From Streptosporangium sp. NBC_01755 (GTDB taxonomy: Bacteria; Actinomycetota; Actinomycetes; Streptosporangiales; Streptosporangiaceae), in NCBI RefSeq assembly GCF_035917995.1, contig NZ_CP109131.1:5084001-5148000 (forward strand): a DNA stretch of 64,000 nt. Reading direction: 5' to 3'. The position numbers and the translations under genes were made by a program. The first letter of the stretch is position 1, and the number at the start of each line of letters is the position of its first letter. The notes below the pieces were generated by a model. It had not been told where the DNA came from. It was given only the letters and a program-made list of their open reading frames with translations, and did not search any database. Shown in pieces: positions 16,564-25,858 of this stretch.

Positions 16564-18135
16564 TCAGCTCCTGAGGACGGTACGGAGCCTGCCGAGGAGG
16601 GACACGAGCCCGCCCTGGACCTGGCGCCGCTGGACCTGCCCCGCCGCGGGCGGCGCGGATTCCCGCTCCGGAGCCGGGGCCGGAACCCGCTCCTGGGCCG
16701 AGGCGGCGGCCTGGGCGGCGGTCGAGGCCGTGGGCGCCGTCTCGACCGGCCAGAACTCCGGCCGGTCGCCGCGCCGCACACCGTGGGTGGTCATGATCGA
16801 GGCGGCGACGGCGGCGACATCGTCCGCGCCGAGCAGCCTCGCCCGGCCCAGCGCCTCGGTCCGCTCCAGCGTCGCCTCGCCGTCGCCACCGAGATCGACG
16901 ACGAGCATGCCGGAACGGTCGTCCTGCATGGCGCCGATCATCCGCTCCAGGGAGTCATGTCCCAGCGGGACCGAGACCGGACCCGTGTAGCGGAACGGGA
17001 TCGGGGCGGGGGTGCCGGAGACCTCGTCGGCGAACCGCACCCGCTCGTCGTGCGCGAAGTGCTCGCGCAGCAGTCGCAGGTCGAACAGGGGATCGTCCAG
17101 CACCGGCCGGCGGTCCGCGGACAGCTTCGACCAGGGAGCGACCAGGGTGACGACCACGTCGCCGAGCGACCCGTCGAGCGCCGCGCCCACCGCCTCGCGC
17201 ACCTGTCCTCCCGGCTCGTCGACGTGGAGCACCACCTCCACGTACGGAACCAGCCAGTGGCGGCCCCGGTCCTTACGCAGGTCGCGGCGGAGCGGCACCC
17301 GGTGGGCCAGGTAGGGGGCGACGATCTGTACCGCCCGCTGCCGGTTGCGGCGCTGGGCGGGAAGTCCCAGGTGTACGGCCTGTGCCGTCATGTCGGGGAT
17401 GAAGACCACGCCGTGCGCGGCCAGCCGGTAGGCGAACTCGGTGTCCTCGCCCCGCAGCACCTCCGTGTCCACTCCGTCCACAGCCCGGAAGATCTCGCGC
17501 CGCATGGACACCGTCGGCCCCGTGCACACGTGGTAGGGGTTACGGCTGGCCCGCAGGCCGTTGGTCCGGGAGATCGTCTGCTCGGTGGAGCTGGGCAGGG
17601 CGCTCGCCAGGTCGAAGACGGACTCCAGCCGGCCCGCCAGCACGCCGTCGTGCACCTGGGCCGCGGTCAGCGACGGTTCCTCGATGAACCTCTTCGCGCC
17701 GATCGTGACCAGGTAACCGGCCAGATGGTGCCATCGGGCCAGCGCCTCGATGTGCTCGCGGCAGACGACCATGTCGGCGTCGAGGCGCTGGATGATCCGC
17801 CCGTCGGCGAGGGCGGCGCCGGTGTTCACCGCGTGGGCGATGCCCCAGCCCGAGGTGCCGGTGGTCACGATCCTGGTGCTCCGCGGGACGATCTCCGGCA
17901 GCCGCAGCGGAGATTCGCTGCCGTCGTCGACCACGATCACCTCCATGAGGTGGTCCGGGTAGGTCTGCGCCGCCAGGGAGGCAAGGGTCAGATCGAGCCT
18001 GTGCTGCCCGCCACGGGCCGGGATGATCACGCTGACCGAGAGTTCCGGATCCCACGCGCCGAGCGCGGGCGGATCCAGGGGGGAGTAGTCGTTGTGCCGG
18101 ATCGGTGGCAGGTCCGCCGCCGTGCCGCCCGTCAT
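16564..18135 (-). CDS. GT2 glycosyltransferase, 'NDY' class, low-complexity tail (copy 4)
   Basis: A 523-residue paralogue: HNDYSPLDPPALGAW, VSVIIPARGGQHRL, VVDDGSES, metal motif DAD in QRLDADMVV, GEDTEFAYRL and the shared second domain (VPYVEVVLHVDEPGG, DPLFDLRLLREHFAHDERVRF). In place of a coiled coil it has an Ala/Pro/Glu-rich tail but keeps the short basic ending SLLGRLRTVLRS. The ATG at 18135 follows AAGGGG about ten bases upstream; an alternative ATG at 18171 adds 12 residues without a clear ribosome site. It faces away from thrC; the 235-base spacer (18136-18370) would hold both promoters. Confidence 0.72.
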   Translation of the reverse strand: MTGGTAADLPPIRHNDYSPLDPPALGAWDPELSVSVIIPARGGQHRLDLTLASLAAQTYPDHLMEVIVVDDGSESPLRLPEIVPRSTRIVTTGTSGWGIAHAVNTGAALADGRIIQRLDADMVVCREHIEALARWHHLAGYLVTIGAKRFIEEPSLTAAQVHDGVLAGRLESVFDLASALPSSTEQTISRTNGLRASRNPYHVCTGPTVSMRREIFRAVDGVDTEVLRGEDTEFAYRLAAHGVVFIPDMTAQAVHLGLPAQRRNRQRAVQIVAPYLAHRVPLRRDLRKDRGRHWLVPYVEVVLHVDEPGGQVREAVGAALDGSLGDVVVTLVAPWSKLSADRRPVLDDPLFDLRLLREHFAHDERVRFADEVSGTPAPIPFRYTGPVSVPLGHDSLERMIGAMQDDRSGMLVVDLGGDGEATLERTEALGRARLLGADDVAAVAASIMTTHGVRRGDRPEFWPVETAPTASTAAQAAASAQERVPAPAPERESAPPAAGQVQRRQVQGGLVSLLGRLRTVLRS

Positions 18136-18370
18136 GATGTGGCACCCCTTGTCTGGTTCGTTGCCTGTCATGTGTCTGGCCTGTCGCTTGTCAAGGCCTG
18201 TCAAGCTCCGCAGACCATACCGGCCCATTCTTAGGGTTTCCTGTAGGCAGGACGCCCCAGGTGTCCATTCGGTGGACAGTGCATCCCAAGGTCGAACAGG
18301 TTGCCCGTAGACTCTTTTCAACACCGCAGGTAGCACGCGCACGGATTGGCCGCGCGCGGGAGGAGCAATC

Positions 18371-19429
18371 ATGACCAGGGCGTGGCGTGGCCTCATCGAG
18401 GAGTACCGTGACCGACTTCCGGTGACCACGGCGACGCCCGTCGTCACGCTCCTGGAGGGCGGCACCCCGCTCGTTCCGGCGAACCGGGTGTCGGCGCTGA
18501 CCGGCTGCGAGGTCTACCTGAAGGTCGAGGGCCTCAACCCGACCGGAAGTTTCAAGGACCGTGGCATGACCATGGCCATCAGCAAGGCCGTCGAAGACGG
18601 GGCGAAGGCGGTCATCTGCGCCTCCACCGGCAACACCAGCGCCTCCGCCGCCGCCTACGCGGTCCGCGCGGGCCTGACCTGCGCCGTTCTGGTGCCCCGC
18701 GGCAAGATCGCGATGGGCAAGCTGGCTCAGGCACTGGTCCACGGGGCCCGGCTGCTCCAGGTCGAGGGCTCCTTCGACGACTGCCTGGAGATGACCAGGA
18801 AGCTCTCGGAGAACTACCCGATCGCGCTGGTCAACTCGGTGAACCCGTTCCGGCTCCAGGGCCAGAAGACCGCCGCCTTCGAGATCGTCGACGCGCTCGG
18901 GGACGCTCCCGACATCCACTGCATCCCGGTCGGCAACGCGGGCAACATCTCGGCGTACTGGATGGGTTACACCGAGTACGCGGGCGACGGCGTCGCGACG
19001 AGGACGCCCCGCATGTTCGGCTTCCAGGCCAGCGGCGCCGCGCCGATCGTCAACGGTGCGCCGGTTACCCACCCGCACACGATCGCCACCGCGATCCGCA
19101 TCGGCAACCCCGCCTCGTGGCAGCTCGCCGAGGCCGCCCGCGACGAGTCCGGCGGCGTCATCCAGGCCGTCACCGACCGTCAGATCGCCGCCGCGTACAA
19201 GCTGCTCGCCCAGGAGGAGGGCGTGTTCGTCGAACTTGCCTCCGCCGCCAGCGTGGCGGGCCTCCTCCAGGCCCACAGCCAGGGTCTGGTCGAGCCCGGG
19301 CAACGCATCGTGTGCACGGTGACCGGAAACGGCCTCAAGGACCCCGACTGGGCCATCTCGGGCGCTCCCACCCCGGTGACGATCCCGATCGACGCGCACG
19401 CCGCGGCCGTCGCCCTCGAACTCGCCTAG
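18371..19429 (+). CDS. thrC: Threonine synthase
   Basis: PLP enzyme converting O-phosphohomoserine to threonine. It has 352 residues, typical of the short bacterial form. The PLP lysine is K62 in [25 protein letters not shown] binds the substrate phosphate, and the glycine loop is [12 protein letters not shown]. The ATG start follows GGGAGGAGC. A -10-like TAGACT about 58 bases upstream (near 18309) may be the promoter. thrB follows 267 bases later; that spacer shows no supported gene. Confidence 0.95.
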   Translation: MTRAWRGLIEEYRDRLPVTTATPVVTLLEGGTPLVPANRVSALTGCEVYLKVEGLNPTGSFKDRGMTMAISKAVEDGAKAVICASTGNTSASAAAYAVRAGLTCAVLVPRGKIAMGKLAQALVHGARLLQVEGSFDDCLEMTRKLSENYPIALVNSVNPFRLQGQKTAAFEIVDALGDAPDIHCIPVGNAGNISAYWMGYTEYAGDGVATRTPRMFGFQASGAAPIVNGAPVTHPHTIATAIRIGNPASWQLAEAARDESGGVIQAVTDRQIAAAYKLLAQEEGVFVELASAASVAGLLQAHSQGLVEPGQRIVCTVTGNGLKDPDWAISGAPTPVTIPIDAHAAAVALELA

Positions 19430-19696
19430 GCTCCATCCCGCGGGTCTTGCCGTGGCGAGGATCGGTCAGGCGCTGCCGCACAAGGCGGGGGCCATGGGCG
19501 TGCCGCGGTGACCGGCGACAACGCGGAGAGGCACCGCCTGACTGCGGTGGGCAGAAGATCCGAGGGGCGGGGCCCGGTGAACCTGGCACGCCGCGACCGT
19601 CCCGGCGTCGCGGGCAGACACCCCGTAGCGCCGGGCAGATAGGAGAAGCGACTTGTCCGCCATGGCCACGCCATCGAGCCGTGCCCCGGGAGATCT

Positions 19697-20674
19697 ATGA
19701 CCAGCGGTAAGGTGACCGTCCAGGTCCCCGCGACATCGGCGAACCTCGGCCCGGGGTTCGACACGCTGGGGCTGGCCCTCGGCCTCCACGACGAGGTCGA
19801 GGCCGAGCTGTTCGAGCCCTCGGAGGGCTCCGGCTCCCGGAGCGTCGTCATCGAGGTCGAGGGGGAGGGCGCCGGCGAGCTTGACGCGGGCGAGGGGCAC
19901 CTCATCGTCGCCACGATGCGCGCGACCTTCGACAGGATGGGGCTTGGGCAGCCGTCCGGGATCCGGTTGCGCTGTCTCAACCGCATCCCGCACGCCCGCG
20001 GTCTCGGGTCGTCCTCCGCGGCGATCTGCGCCGGCATCCTCGCCGCCCGCGCGCTGGCCGCGGCCCCGTACCCGGACGGCTCCGTCCCCGCCCCCCCGCA
20101 GAGGGCGCGACCCGAGCTCACCGACGACGAGGTCTTCGCGCTGGCCACCGAGATCGAGGGCCATCCCGACAACGTGGCGCCGTGCCTGGCAGGCGGGCTC
20201 ACCATCGCGTGGACGGACGGAACGGGCGCGCCGTACCTGGTTCGGCTGCTCCCGCACTCCGACGTCAGGCCCGTGGTCCTCGTCCCCGGATACCGGCTGT
20301 CCACCGAGGTCGCCCGAGGGCTGCTGCCCAAGGAGGTCCCGCACGCCGATGCGGCCGCGAACGCGGGGCGGGCCGCGCTGCTGGTCGCGGCGTTGACGGC
20401 CAGACCGGAGCCGGAACTTTTGCTGGCCGCCACCGAGGACCGACTCCACCAGGACTACCGCGCGCCCGCGATGCCACTCACCGCCGATCTGGTACGGCGG
20501 CTGCGCGGGGCGGGCGTCGCCGCGGTCGTTTCGGGGGCGGGGCCCACGGTTCTTGCGTTTTCCACGGCGAATACGCAGGATTTGATCGCAGCAGAAGTGG
20601 GTAATGACTGGCACATCCAGCCACTGGATGTCGAAACCCGGGGTGCCCGCGTTGTTTCTGTTGAGACACGCTGA
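19697..20674 (+). CDS. thrB: Homoserine kinase
   Basis: GHMP-family kinase phosphorylating homoserine with ATP, giving the substrate of ThrC. It has 325 residues. Motif 1 is VPATSANLGPGFDTLGLAL at the N-terminus, the ATP-binding loop is ARGLGSSSAAICAG near residue 100, and GAGPTVLAF near the C-terminus is motif 3. EIEGHPDNVAPCLAGG is the family substrate-binding segment. The ATG start follows GGGAG. It is separated from thrC by 267 bases, so it may have its own promoter, and it is followed by the long rho leader. Confidence 0.95.
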   Translation: MTSGKVTVQVPATSANLGPGFDTLGLALGLHDEVEAELFEPSEGSGSRSVVIEVEGEGAGELDAGEGHLIVATMRATFDRMGLGQPSGIRLRCLNRIPHARGLGSSSAAICAGILAARALAAAPYPDGSVPAPPQRARPELTDDEVFALATEIEGHPDNVAPCLAGGLTIAWTDGTGAPYLVRLLPHSDVRPVVLVPGYRLSTEVARGLLPKEVPHADAAANAGRAALLVAALTARPEPELLLAATEDRLHQDYRAPAMPLTADLVRRLRGAGVAAVVSGAGPTVLAFSTANTQDLIAAEVGNDWHIQPLDVETRGARVVSVETR

Positions 20675-21141
20675 CATCTCTTCGACCTTCAGGGAATAGC
20701 TGTGTGCGCTGGTGATGTTAGGCTGATAGCCGCACCAGGTGCCCCGCGTTGGGTGCGTGCTTGTCAGCCACACATCGCTGCATCGTGTCTCACTCCGTGA
20801 GGCGTGAGCGCCGCAGTGGCCTCCCCGAATCCGTCGCCTCCGAATGCTCCACATTCGGCTGGGGCAGCGAAGAGGCGGCGTTTTAGGGGACATGCGCGTT
20901 CGATCTACCTCGACATCTGGTTGCCGGTAGCAATCCGGGGGGGTGTCCTCCAAGTCCCACCGTCGGCGATTCTCGATGGTGACGGCCTGGACCAGCCCTT
21001 CTCCGACAGTGGCGGCGGCCCTCCATGGGCCGTCGAGGATCGCAACGTGCAACCCGACCCGGTCTGTCCCACCGGGTCGATCGCACCACCGGGACGATTG
21101 GCTGATCATGGCCACGCCCGACCCCTGGGAAGGACCCATTA
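20675..21141 (+). promoter_or_regulatory. Long rho leader with three hairpins
   Basis: 467 bases between thrB and rho. Hairpins visible by eye: 20789-20801 (CTCAC/GTGAG), 20840-20858 (CCGAATG/CATTCGG, 5-base loop) and 21055-21079 (CGACCCGGT/ACCGGGTCG, 7-base loop, ending 62 bases before the start codon). A 112-codon frame runs 20804-21142 and its TAG overlaps the rho GTG; its reality is doubtful. Rho genes commonly have long autoregulated leaders, so attenuation is a reasonable inference. Confidence 0.5.
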
Positions 21142-23217
21142 GTGAGCGACACCACCGAACTCCTCTCCGACGTCACCGGCACGGCGCCGGCGTCCGGCGA
21201 CACCCCCACCCGCCCAGCGGCCAAGCCGCGCCGTCGCTCCGGCACCGGCCTGTCCGCCATGGTGCTGCCCGAGCTGCAGGCCATGGCCTCCGGGCTGGGC
21301 ATCAGCGGGACCGGGCGGATGCGCAAGAGCCAGCTCATCGCGGCCATCCAGGAGAAGCAGGGCGTCTCCACCGAGAGTGCCCAGGCTTCCGTCACCGTCA
21401 AGGAGACTCCGGCCGCAGCCGTCCCCGCACCCGCAGCCGAGCCGGCCGTCGAGCGTCCGGCGCGCACCCGCAGGGAACGTTCCCGCCCCGTCGTGGCCGC
21501 CGAGCCCGTCGTGGAGCAGGCGCCCCCCGCTCCCGAGCCCGTGGCCGCCGTCGTCGCGCCCGAGCCCGTCGTGGAGCAGCAGACCATCGACGCCGCCCCG
21601 GCCGAGGGCCGTGGCGAGCGTGGTGAGAGCCGTCGCGAGCGTGGCGAGCGCCGCGGCCGTGGCGAGCGCGGCGAGCGCACCAATGACCGCCGCGAGCGTG
21701 GCGACCAGCGTGCCGACAACCGCGGCGACGGCCGCACCGACTCCCGCGCCGCCGACGCCGGTCAGAGCCGTGGCGAGCGGATCAACGACCGCGGCGACCG
21801 CGTCACTGACCGTGGTGAGCGCGGTGACCGTGTCACTGACCGTGGTGAGCGCGGTGACCGTGTCACTGACCGTGGTGAGCGCGGTGACCGTGTCACTGAC
21901 CGTGGTGAGCGCGGCGACCGTGGTGACCGCGGCCCGCAGAACCGGGGGCCGCAGGACCGCACCGACCAGCACGGTGTGGGCGACGACGACGACCGTCGCG
22001 GCCGTCGCGGCCGGTTCCGCGAGCGTAACCGCCGTGGCCGCGACCGCTTCGACAGCAACGAGCCCGTGGTGGGCGACGACGACGTCCTGATCCCGATCGC
22101 CGGAATCCTCGACATCCTCGACAACTACGCGTTCGTCAGGACCAGCGGTTATCTGCCGGGTTCCAACGACGTCTATGTCTCGCTGGCCCAGATCCGCCGC
22201 AACGGCCTGCGCAAGGGCGACGTCGTCACCGGTGCCGTCCGCCAGCCCCGCGACGGCGAGCGCCGTGAGAAGTTCAACGCGCTCGTCCGTCTGGACACGG
22301 TCAACGGCATGGACCCGGAGCAGGCGCGGCAGCGCCCCGATTTCAATAAGCTCGTCCCGCTCTACCCGCAGGAGCGCCTGCGCCTGGAGACCGAGCCGAA
22401 CATCCTGACCACCCGGATCATCGACATGGTGGCGCCGATCGGCAAGGGCCAGCGTGGTCTCATCGTCTCCCCGCCCAAGGCGGGCAAGACGATGGTGCTT
22501 CAGGCGATCGCCAACGCGATCACTCACAACAACCCCGAGTGCCACCTGATGGTCGTCCTGGTGGACGAGCGTCCGGAAGAGGTCACCGACATGCAGCGGT
22601 CGGTGAAGGGCGAGGTCATCCACTCGACCTTCGACCGCCCGGCCGAGGACCACACCACGGTCGCGGAGCTCGCCATCGAGCGCGCCAAGCGCCTGGTGGA
22701 GCTGGGCCACGACGTGGTCGTGCTGCTCGACTCGATCACCCGTCTGGGTCGCGCCTACAACCTGGCGGCCCCGGCGTCCGGCCGCATCCTGTCCGGTGGT
22801 GTCGACTCCACCGCGCTCTACCCGCCGAAGCGTTTCTTCGGCGCCGCCCGCAACATCGAGAACGGCGGCTCGCTGACGATCCTCGCCACCGCGCTGGTCG
22901 AGACCGGTTCCAAGATGGACGAGGTCATCTTCGAGGAGTTCAAGGGCACGGGCAACCTGGAGCTCAAGCTCAACCGGCAACTTGCCGACAAGCGGATCTT
23001 CCCCGCGGTGGACGTCGACGCGTCCGGCACCCGCAAGGAGGAGATCCTCATGGGCAAGGACGAGCTCCAGATCATCTGGAAGCTCCGCCGCGTGCTGCAC
23101 GCCCTTGACATGCAGCAGGCTCTCGAACTTCTCCTGGAGAAGATGAGAGAGACCAAGTCCAACGCGGAGTTCCTGCTCCAGGTGCAGAAGACGACCGTCA
23201 GCTCTGAGCGCGACTGA
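21142..23217 (+). CDS. rho: Transcription termination factor Rho (long actinobacterial form)
   Basis: Hexameric RNA-dependent ATPase that ends transcription at Rho-dependent sites. It has 691 residues against about 420 in E. coli. The Rho_N helical domain ([24 protein letters not shown] in part) is at about 35-80. An Arg/Asp/Gly/Glu-rich, disordered insert typical of high-GC Gram-positives occupies about 95-310, followed by the cold-shock-like RNA-binding domain ([20 protein letters not shown]) and the motor domain with Walker A PPKAGKTM (444-451), Walker [11 protein letters not shown] and the R-loop [15 protein letters not shown]. The insert contains a 30-bp tandem repeat. The GTG start follows GGGAAGGAC. 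A 12-bp hairpin terminator follows the gene. Confidence 0.95.
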   Translation: MSDTTELLSDVTGTAPASGDTPTRPAAKPRRRSGTGLSAMVLPELQAMASGLGISGTGRMRKSQLIAAIQEKQGVSTESAQASVTVKETPAAAVPAPAAEPAVERPARTRRERSRPVVAAEPVVEQAPPAPEPVAAVVAPEPVVEQQTIDAAPAEGRGERGESRRERGERRGRGERGERTNDRRERGDQRADNRGDGRTDSRAADAGQSRGERINDRGDRVTDRGERGDRVTDRGERGDRVTDRGERGDRVTDRGERGDRGDRGPQNRGPQDRTDQHGVGDDDDRRGRRGRFRERNRRGRDRFDSNEPVVGDDDVLIPIAGILDILDNYAFVRTSGYLPGSNDVYVSLAQIRRNGLRKGDVVTGAVRQPRDGERREKFNALVRLDTVNGMDPEQARQRPDFNKLVPLYPQERLRLETEPNILTTRIIDMVAPIGKGQRGLIVSPPKAGKTMVLQAIANAITHNNPECHLMVVLVDERPEEVTDMQRSVKGEVIHSTFDRPAEDHTTVAELAIERAKRLVELGHDVVVLLDSITRLGRAYNLAAPASGRILSGGVDSTALYPPKRFFGAARNIENGGSLTILATALVETGSKMDEVIFEEFKGTGNLELKLNRQLADKRIFPAVDVDASGTRKEEILMGKDELQIIWKLRRVLHALDMQQALELLLEKMRETKSNAEFLLQVQKTTVSSERD
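21795..21914 (+). repeat. 30-bp tandem repeat coding [10 protein letters not shown]
   Basis: About four copies within the Rho insert, the inner ones identical at the DNA level, adding ten charged residues each. Near-perfect identity suggests recent expansion. Confidence 0.9.
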
Positions 23218-23234
23218 CCGCTCACCGCACGTGG

Positions 23235-23263
23235 AACGCCCCGGCCACTCAGGCCGGGGCGTT
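23235..23263 (+). terminator. Rho gene terminator hairpin
   Basis: AACGCCCCGGCC and GGCCGGGGCGTT (12-bp perfect stem) around the loop ACTCA, 17 bases after the rho stop. Confidence 0.85.
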
Positions 23264-23349
23264 CGGCGTTTCCAAAGCGCTTGTCCGACCCCGGACTTCG
23301 GGATATCCCTACTTCAGGACGCCTTTTCGCGGGCGACAGGGGGAGGCGC

Positions 23350-24669
23350 ATGACTGCCGAGACAGTGCTGAGCACGCCTGTGGTCAGGAAACCGCTCCGG
23401 CGGCGTGTGCCCTTCGGGCCGAACGGCCCCCTCGGCATGTTCGTCGACCCGATGACCTGGCGGGCCGTTCCCTACCTGTTGGTGAGCCTGTTCCACGGCC
23501 TCGCCTGGTTCGCGCTGCTCGCCTCGGTGATCCCGCTCTCCCTGGTGCTGGTGATCGTGTGGATCGGGCTGCCGCTCCTCGCCCTGACCATGCTGGCCTG
23601 GCGGGGGGTGGCGATGCTGGAGCGCCGCCTCCTCCGGCTGGCCTTCGGCGTCGACATCCCCAACCCCTACCGGCCGTCCGAGGGCGACAACCTGTTCCTG
23701 CGCTGGAAGGACATGTTCGTCGACCCCGCCACCTGGAAGGATCTGCTCTACCTGCTGTTGCTGCTGCCGATCGGGATCGGGGAGTTCACGGTATCGGTGG
23801 TCCTGTGGACGCTCGGGCTCGGCCTGACCGTGGCGCCACTGCCACTGCTGCTGGTGGGGGAGCCGATGACACCCATCGGCCCGCTGCCGATCGACAGCGG
23901 GCCGAAGGCGCTGCTGTGCACCCTGATCGGGGTCGGATTCCTCCTCGCGGCCCTGTACGCGACCCGGGGGATGGCCTGGCTGCACGGCCTGCTCGGCACC
24001 GCCCTGCTGGGCGCGGGGGAGAAGAACCGGCTGGCGGCCCGCGCCGCGCACCTGCGGGCCAGTCGGGCCCGTGGGGTGGACGCGGCCGAGGCCGAGCGGC
24101 GCAGGATCGAGCGTGATCTGCACGACGGTGCCCAGCAGCGGCTACTGTCCGTGGCCATGGACCTGGGCCGGGCCCAGGCCAAGCTGGACTCCGACCCGGA
24201 GGCGGCCCGGGAGCTCCTCGACCAGGCGCACCGGGGTACCAAGGCCGCCATCGCCGAGCTGCGCGATCTCGCCAGGGGCATCCATCCGGCGATCCTCACC
24301 GACAGGGGACTGAGCGCCGCCCTGTCGTCGCTCGCCGCGCGCGCGCCCGTGCGGGTGGACCTGGCGGTGGAGGTCTCGCATCGTCCCCCGCCCGCGGTGG
24401 AGAGCATCGCGTACTTCGTCGTGGCCGAATGCCTGACCAACCTGGCCAAGCACTCCGAGGCCACCGAGGCGTTCATCCGGGTCAGCCGTCAGGAGCAGCG
24501 TGTGATCGTTGAGGTCTACGACAACGGGGTCGGCGCCGCGGTGCCACAGCCCGGAGGCGGTCTCGCCGGGCTGGCCGACCGGGCGGCGACCATCGACGGC
24601 ACCCTGAGCGTCGACAGCCCGCTCGGCGGCCCCACGACGATCAGGGCCGAGTTGCCCTGTGAATGGTGA
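23350..24669 (+). CDS. Two-component sensor histidine kinase (HisKA_3 type)
   Basis: A 439-residue NarL/LuxR-partner kinase. The N-terminal 230 residues carry at least four hydrophobic segments (LASVIPLSLVLVIVWIGLPLL, LLYLLLLLPIGIGEF and others) in the arrangement of the actinobacterial membrane sensor module duplicated around 'MFVDP-TW'. The phosphoacceptor is H258 in ERRRIERDLHDGAQQR. The HATPase_c domain follows (AECLTNLAKHSEA as N-box, DNGVG as G1 box). No large extracellular domain is seen, so it probably senses a membrane or envelope state. The ATG at 23350 follows GGGGGAGG. The response regulator gene starts 12 bases after its stop. Confidence 0.9.
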   Translation: MTAETVLSTPVVRKPLRRRVPFGPNGPLGMFVDPMTWRAVPYLLVSLFHGLAWFALLASVIPLSLVLVIVWIGLPLLALTMLAWRGVAMLERRLLRLAFGVDIPNPYRPSEGDNLFLRWKDMFVDPATWKDLLYLLLLLPIGIGEFTVSVVLWTLGLGLTVAPLPLLLVGEPMTPIGPLPIDSGPKALLCTLIGVGFLLAALYATRGMAWLHGLLGTALLGAGEKNRLAARAAHLRASRARGVDAAEAERRRIERDLHDGAQQRLLSVAMDLGRAQAKLDSDPEAARELLDQAHRGTKAAIAELRDLARGIHPAILTDRGLSAALSSLAARAPVRVDLAVEVSHRPPPAVESIAYFVVAECLTNLAKHSEATEAFIRVSRQEQRVIVEVYDNGVGAAVPQPGGGLAGLADRAATIDGTLSVDSPLGGPTTIRAELPCEW

Positions 24670-24681
24670 GGGCTCGAACAC

Positions 24682-25326
24682 ATGCGGGTGGTGATCGCCG
24701 AGGACTCGGTGTTGTTGCGCGAAGGGCTGGCCAGGCTGCTGGCCGACGGGGGGATCGAGACCGTCGGGGTCGTGGGCGACGGCCCAGGGCTGGTGGCCGC
24801 GGTCATCGAGCACGATCCGGACCTGGCGGTCGTCGACGTCCGGATGCCGCCGACACACACCGACGAGGGACTGCGCGCCGCACTGGAGGCCAGGAGCCGG
24901 AGGCCGGGGCTGCCGATCCTCGTGCTGTCGCAGTACGTCGAGGAGCAGTACGCCACCGAGTTGATCGGCGGCGGCGCCGCAGCGGTCGGCTACCTGCTCA
25001 AGGAGCGGATAGCGGACGTGGCCGAGTTCCTCGACGCGGTGCGCCGGGTGGCGGCCGGGGGGACGGTCATCGATCCGGAGGTGATCGGGCAGCTGCTGAG
25101 CCGCCGGCGCAGGGGAGATCCCCTGGAGTCCCTGACCGCGAGGGAGGGCGAGGTTCTGGCCCTGATGGCGGAGGGCCGTTCCAACACCGCGGTCGCCGGG
25201 CGCATGCTCGTCACCGAGGGCGCCGTGGAGAAACACATCTCCAGTATCTTCGGCAAGCTCGGCCTGGAACCGGCCACCGACGACCACCGCCGGGTTCTCG
25301 CCGTGCTCGCGTATCTGGGCAGGTGA
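24682..25326 (+). CDS. Response regulator, NarL/LuxR family
   Basis: A 214-residue partner of the adjacent kinase. The receiver domain (1-120) has acidic residues ED near position 8, phosphoacceptor D52 in VVDVRMPP and the lysine of YLLKERIAD. The C-terminal LuxR-type helix-turn-helix is LTAREGEVLALMAEGRSN... followed by VEKHISSIFGKLGL. The gene begins 12 bases after the kinase stop, so the two are cotranscribed. Target genes cannot be read from sequence. Confidence 0.92.
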   Translation: MRVVIAEDSVLLREGLARLLADGGIETVGVVGDGPGLVAAVIEHDPDLAVVDVRMPPTHTDEGLRAALEARSRRPGLPILVLSQYVEEQYATELIGGGAAAVGYLLKERIADVAEFLDAVRRVAAGGTVIDPEVIGQLLSRRRRGDPLESLTAREGEVLALMAEGRSNTAVAGRMLVTEGAVEKHISSIFGKLGLEPATDDHRRVLAVLAYLGR

Positions 25327-25531
25327 CCGCCCGCCGCCCCGGTCCCGTGGGGGAGGCGGATGCCGGGGAATGTCTTGTGGCCTGGGATGGTTGAAGGATC
25401 TGGCACACTGGTAGCCGAACCGCAGCGGTTCCGGTTCCCGCCCGCGCGCACCTTGGTGTGCCAGCGCGCAAGCCTCAGCGGCGAGAGACAGTGGCGACCC
25501 GGCGACCGCGTTTTGGAGAGGAAAAGACGAC

Positions 25532-25750
25532 ATGAAGCCCGACATCCACCCGGAGTACATCGCCACTCAGGTGACGTGCACCTGTGGTAACTCCTTCACC
25601 ACCCGCAGCACCGCGAAGAACGGCGTGATCCACGCCGACGTGTGCTCCGCCTGCCACCCCTTCTACACGGGCAAGCAGAAGATCCTGGACACCGGCGGCC
25701 GGGTGGCGCGCTTCGAGAAGCGCTTCGGCAAGAAGTCCACGGGCCAGTAG
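25532..25750 (+). CDS. rpmE: Ribosomal protein L31, zinc-binding form
   Basis: A 72-residue large-subunit protein bridging to the small subunit. It is the Cys-containing (zinc) form: C16, C18, C37 and C40 in TCTCGNSF and [12 protein letters not shown]. Actinobacteria often carry a second, Cys-free form under Zur control; none is in this window. The ATG follows GGAGAGG. The 205-base spacer upstream has a TTGAAG-like hexamer near 25391 that could be the -35 of a promoter. Confidence 0.95.
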   Translation: MKPDIHPEYIATQVTCTCGNSFTTRSTAKNGVIHADVCSACHPFYTGKQKILDTGGRVARFEKRFGKKSTGQ

Positions 25751-25858
25751 CCCCCATCCCGACGCCGGCTCGGAACAACCTCCTGCGGAGGGGGTGCCCG
25801 GGTCGGCGTTCGTGGTGATGAGGCAGGCTTGTAAAGGGCTTTCAAGGAAGGACGCACG

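Noticed and set aside
20804-21142. 112-codon ORF across the rho leader as a protein-coding gene
   Set aside because: It has no ribosome site or known motif and covers structured leader RNA. It is kept only as a possible leader ORF in the findings.
21377-22124. Long alternative frames over the rho insert
   Set aside because: They are shadows of the repeat-rich Arg/Asp codons on other frames; the Rho protein is unambiguous.
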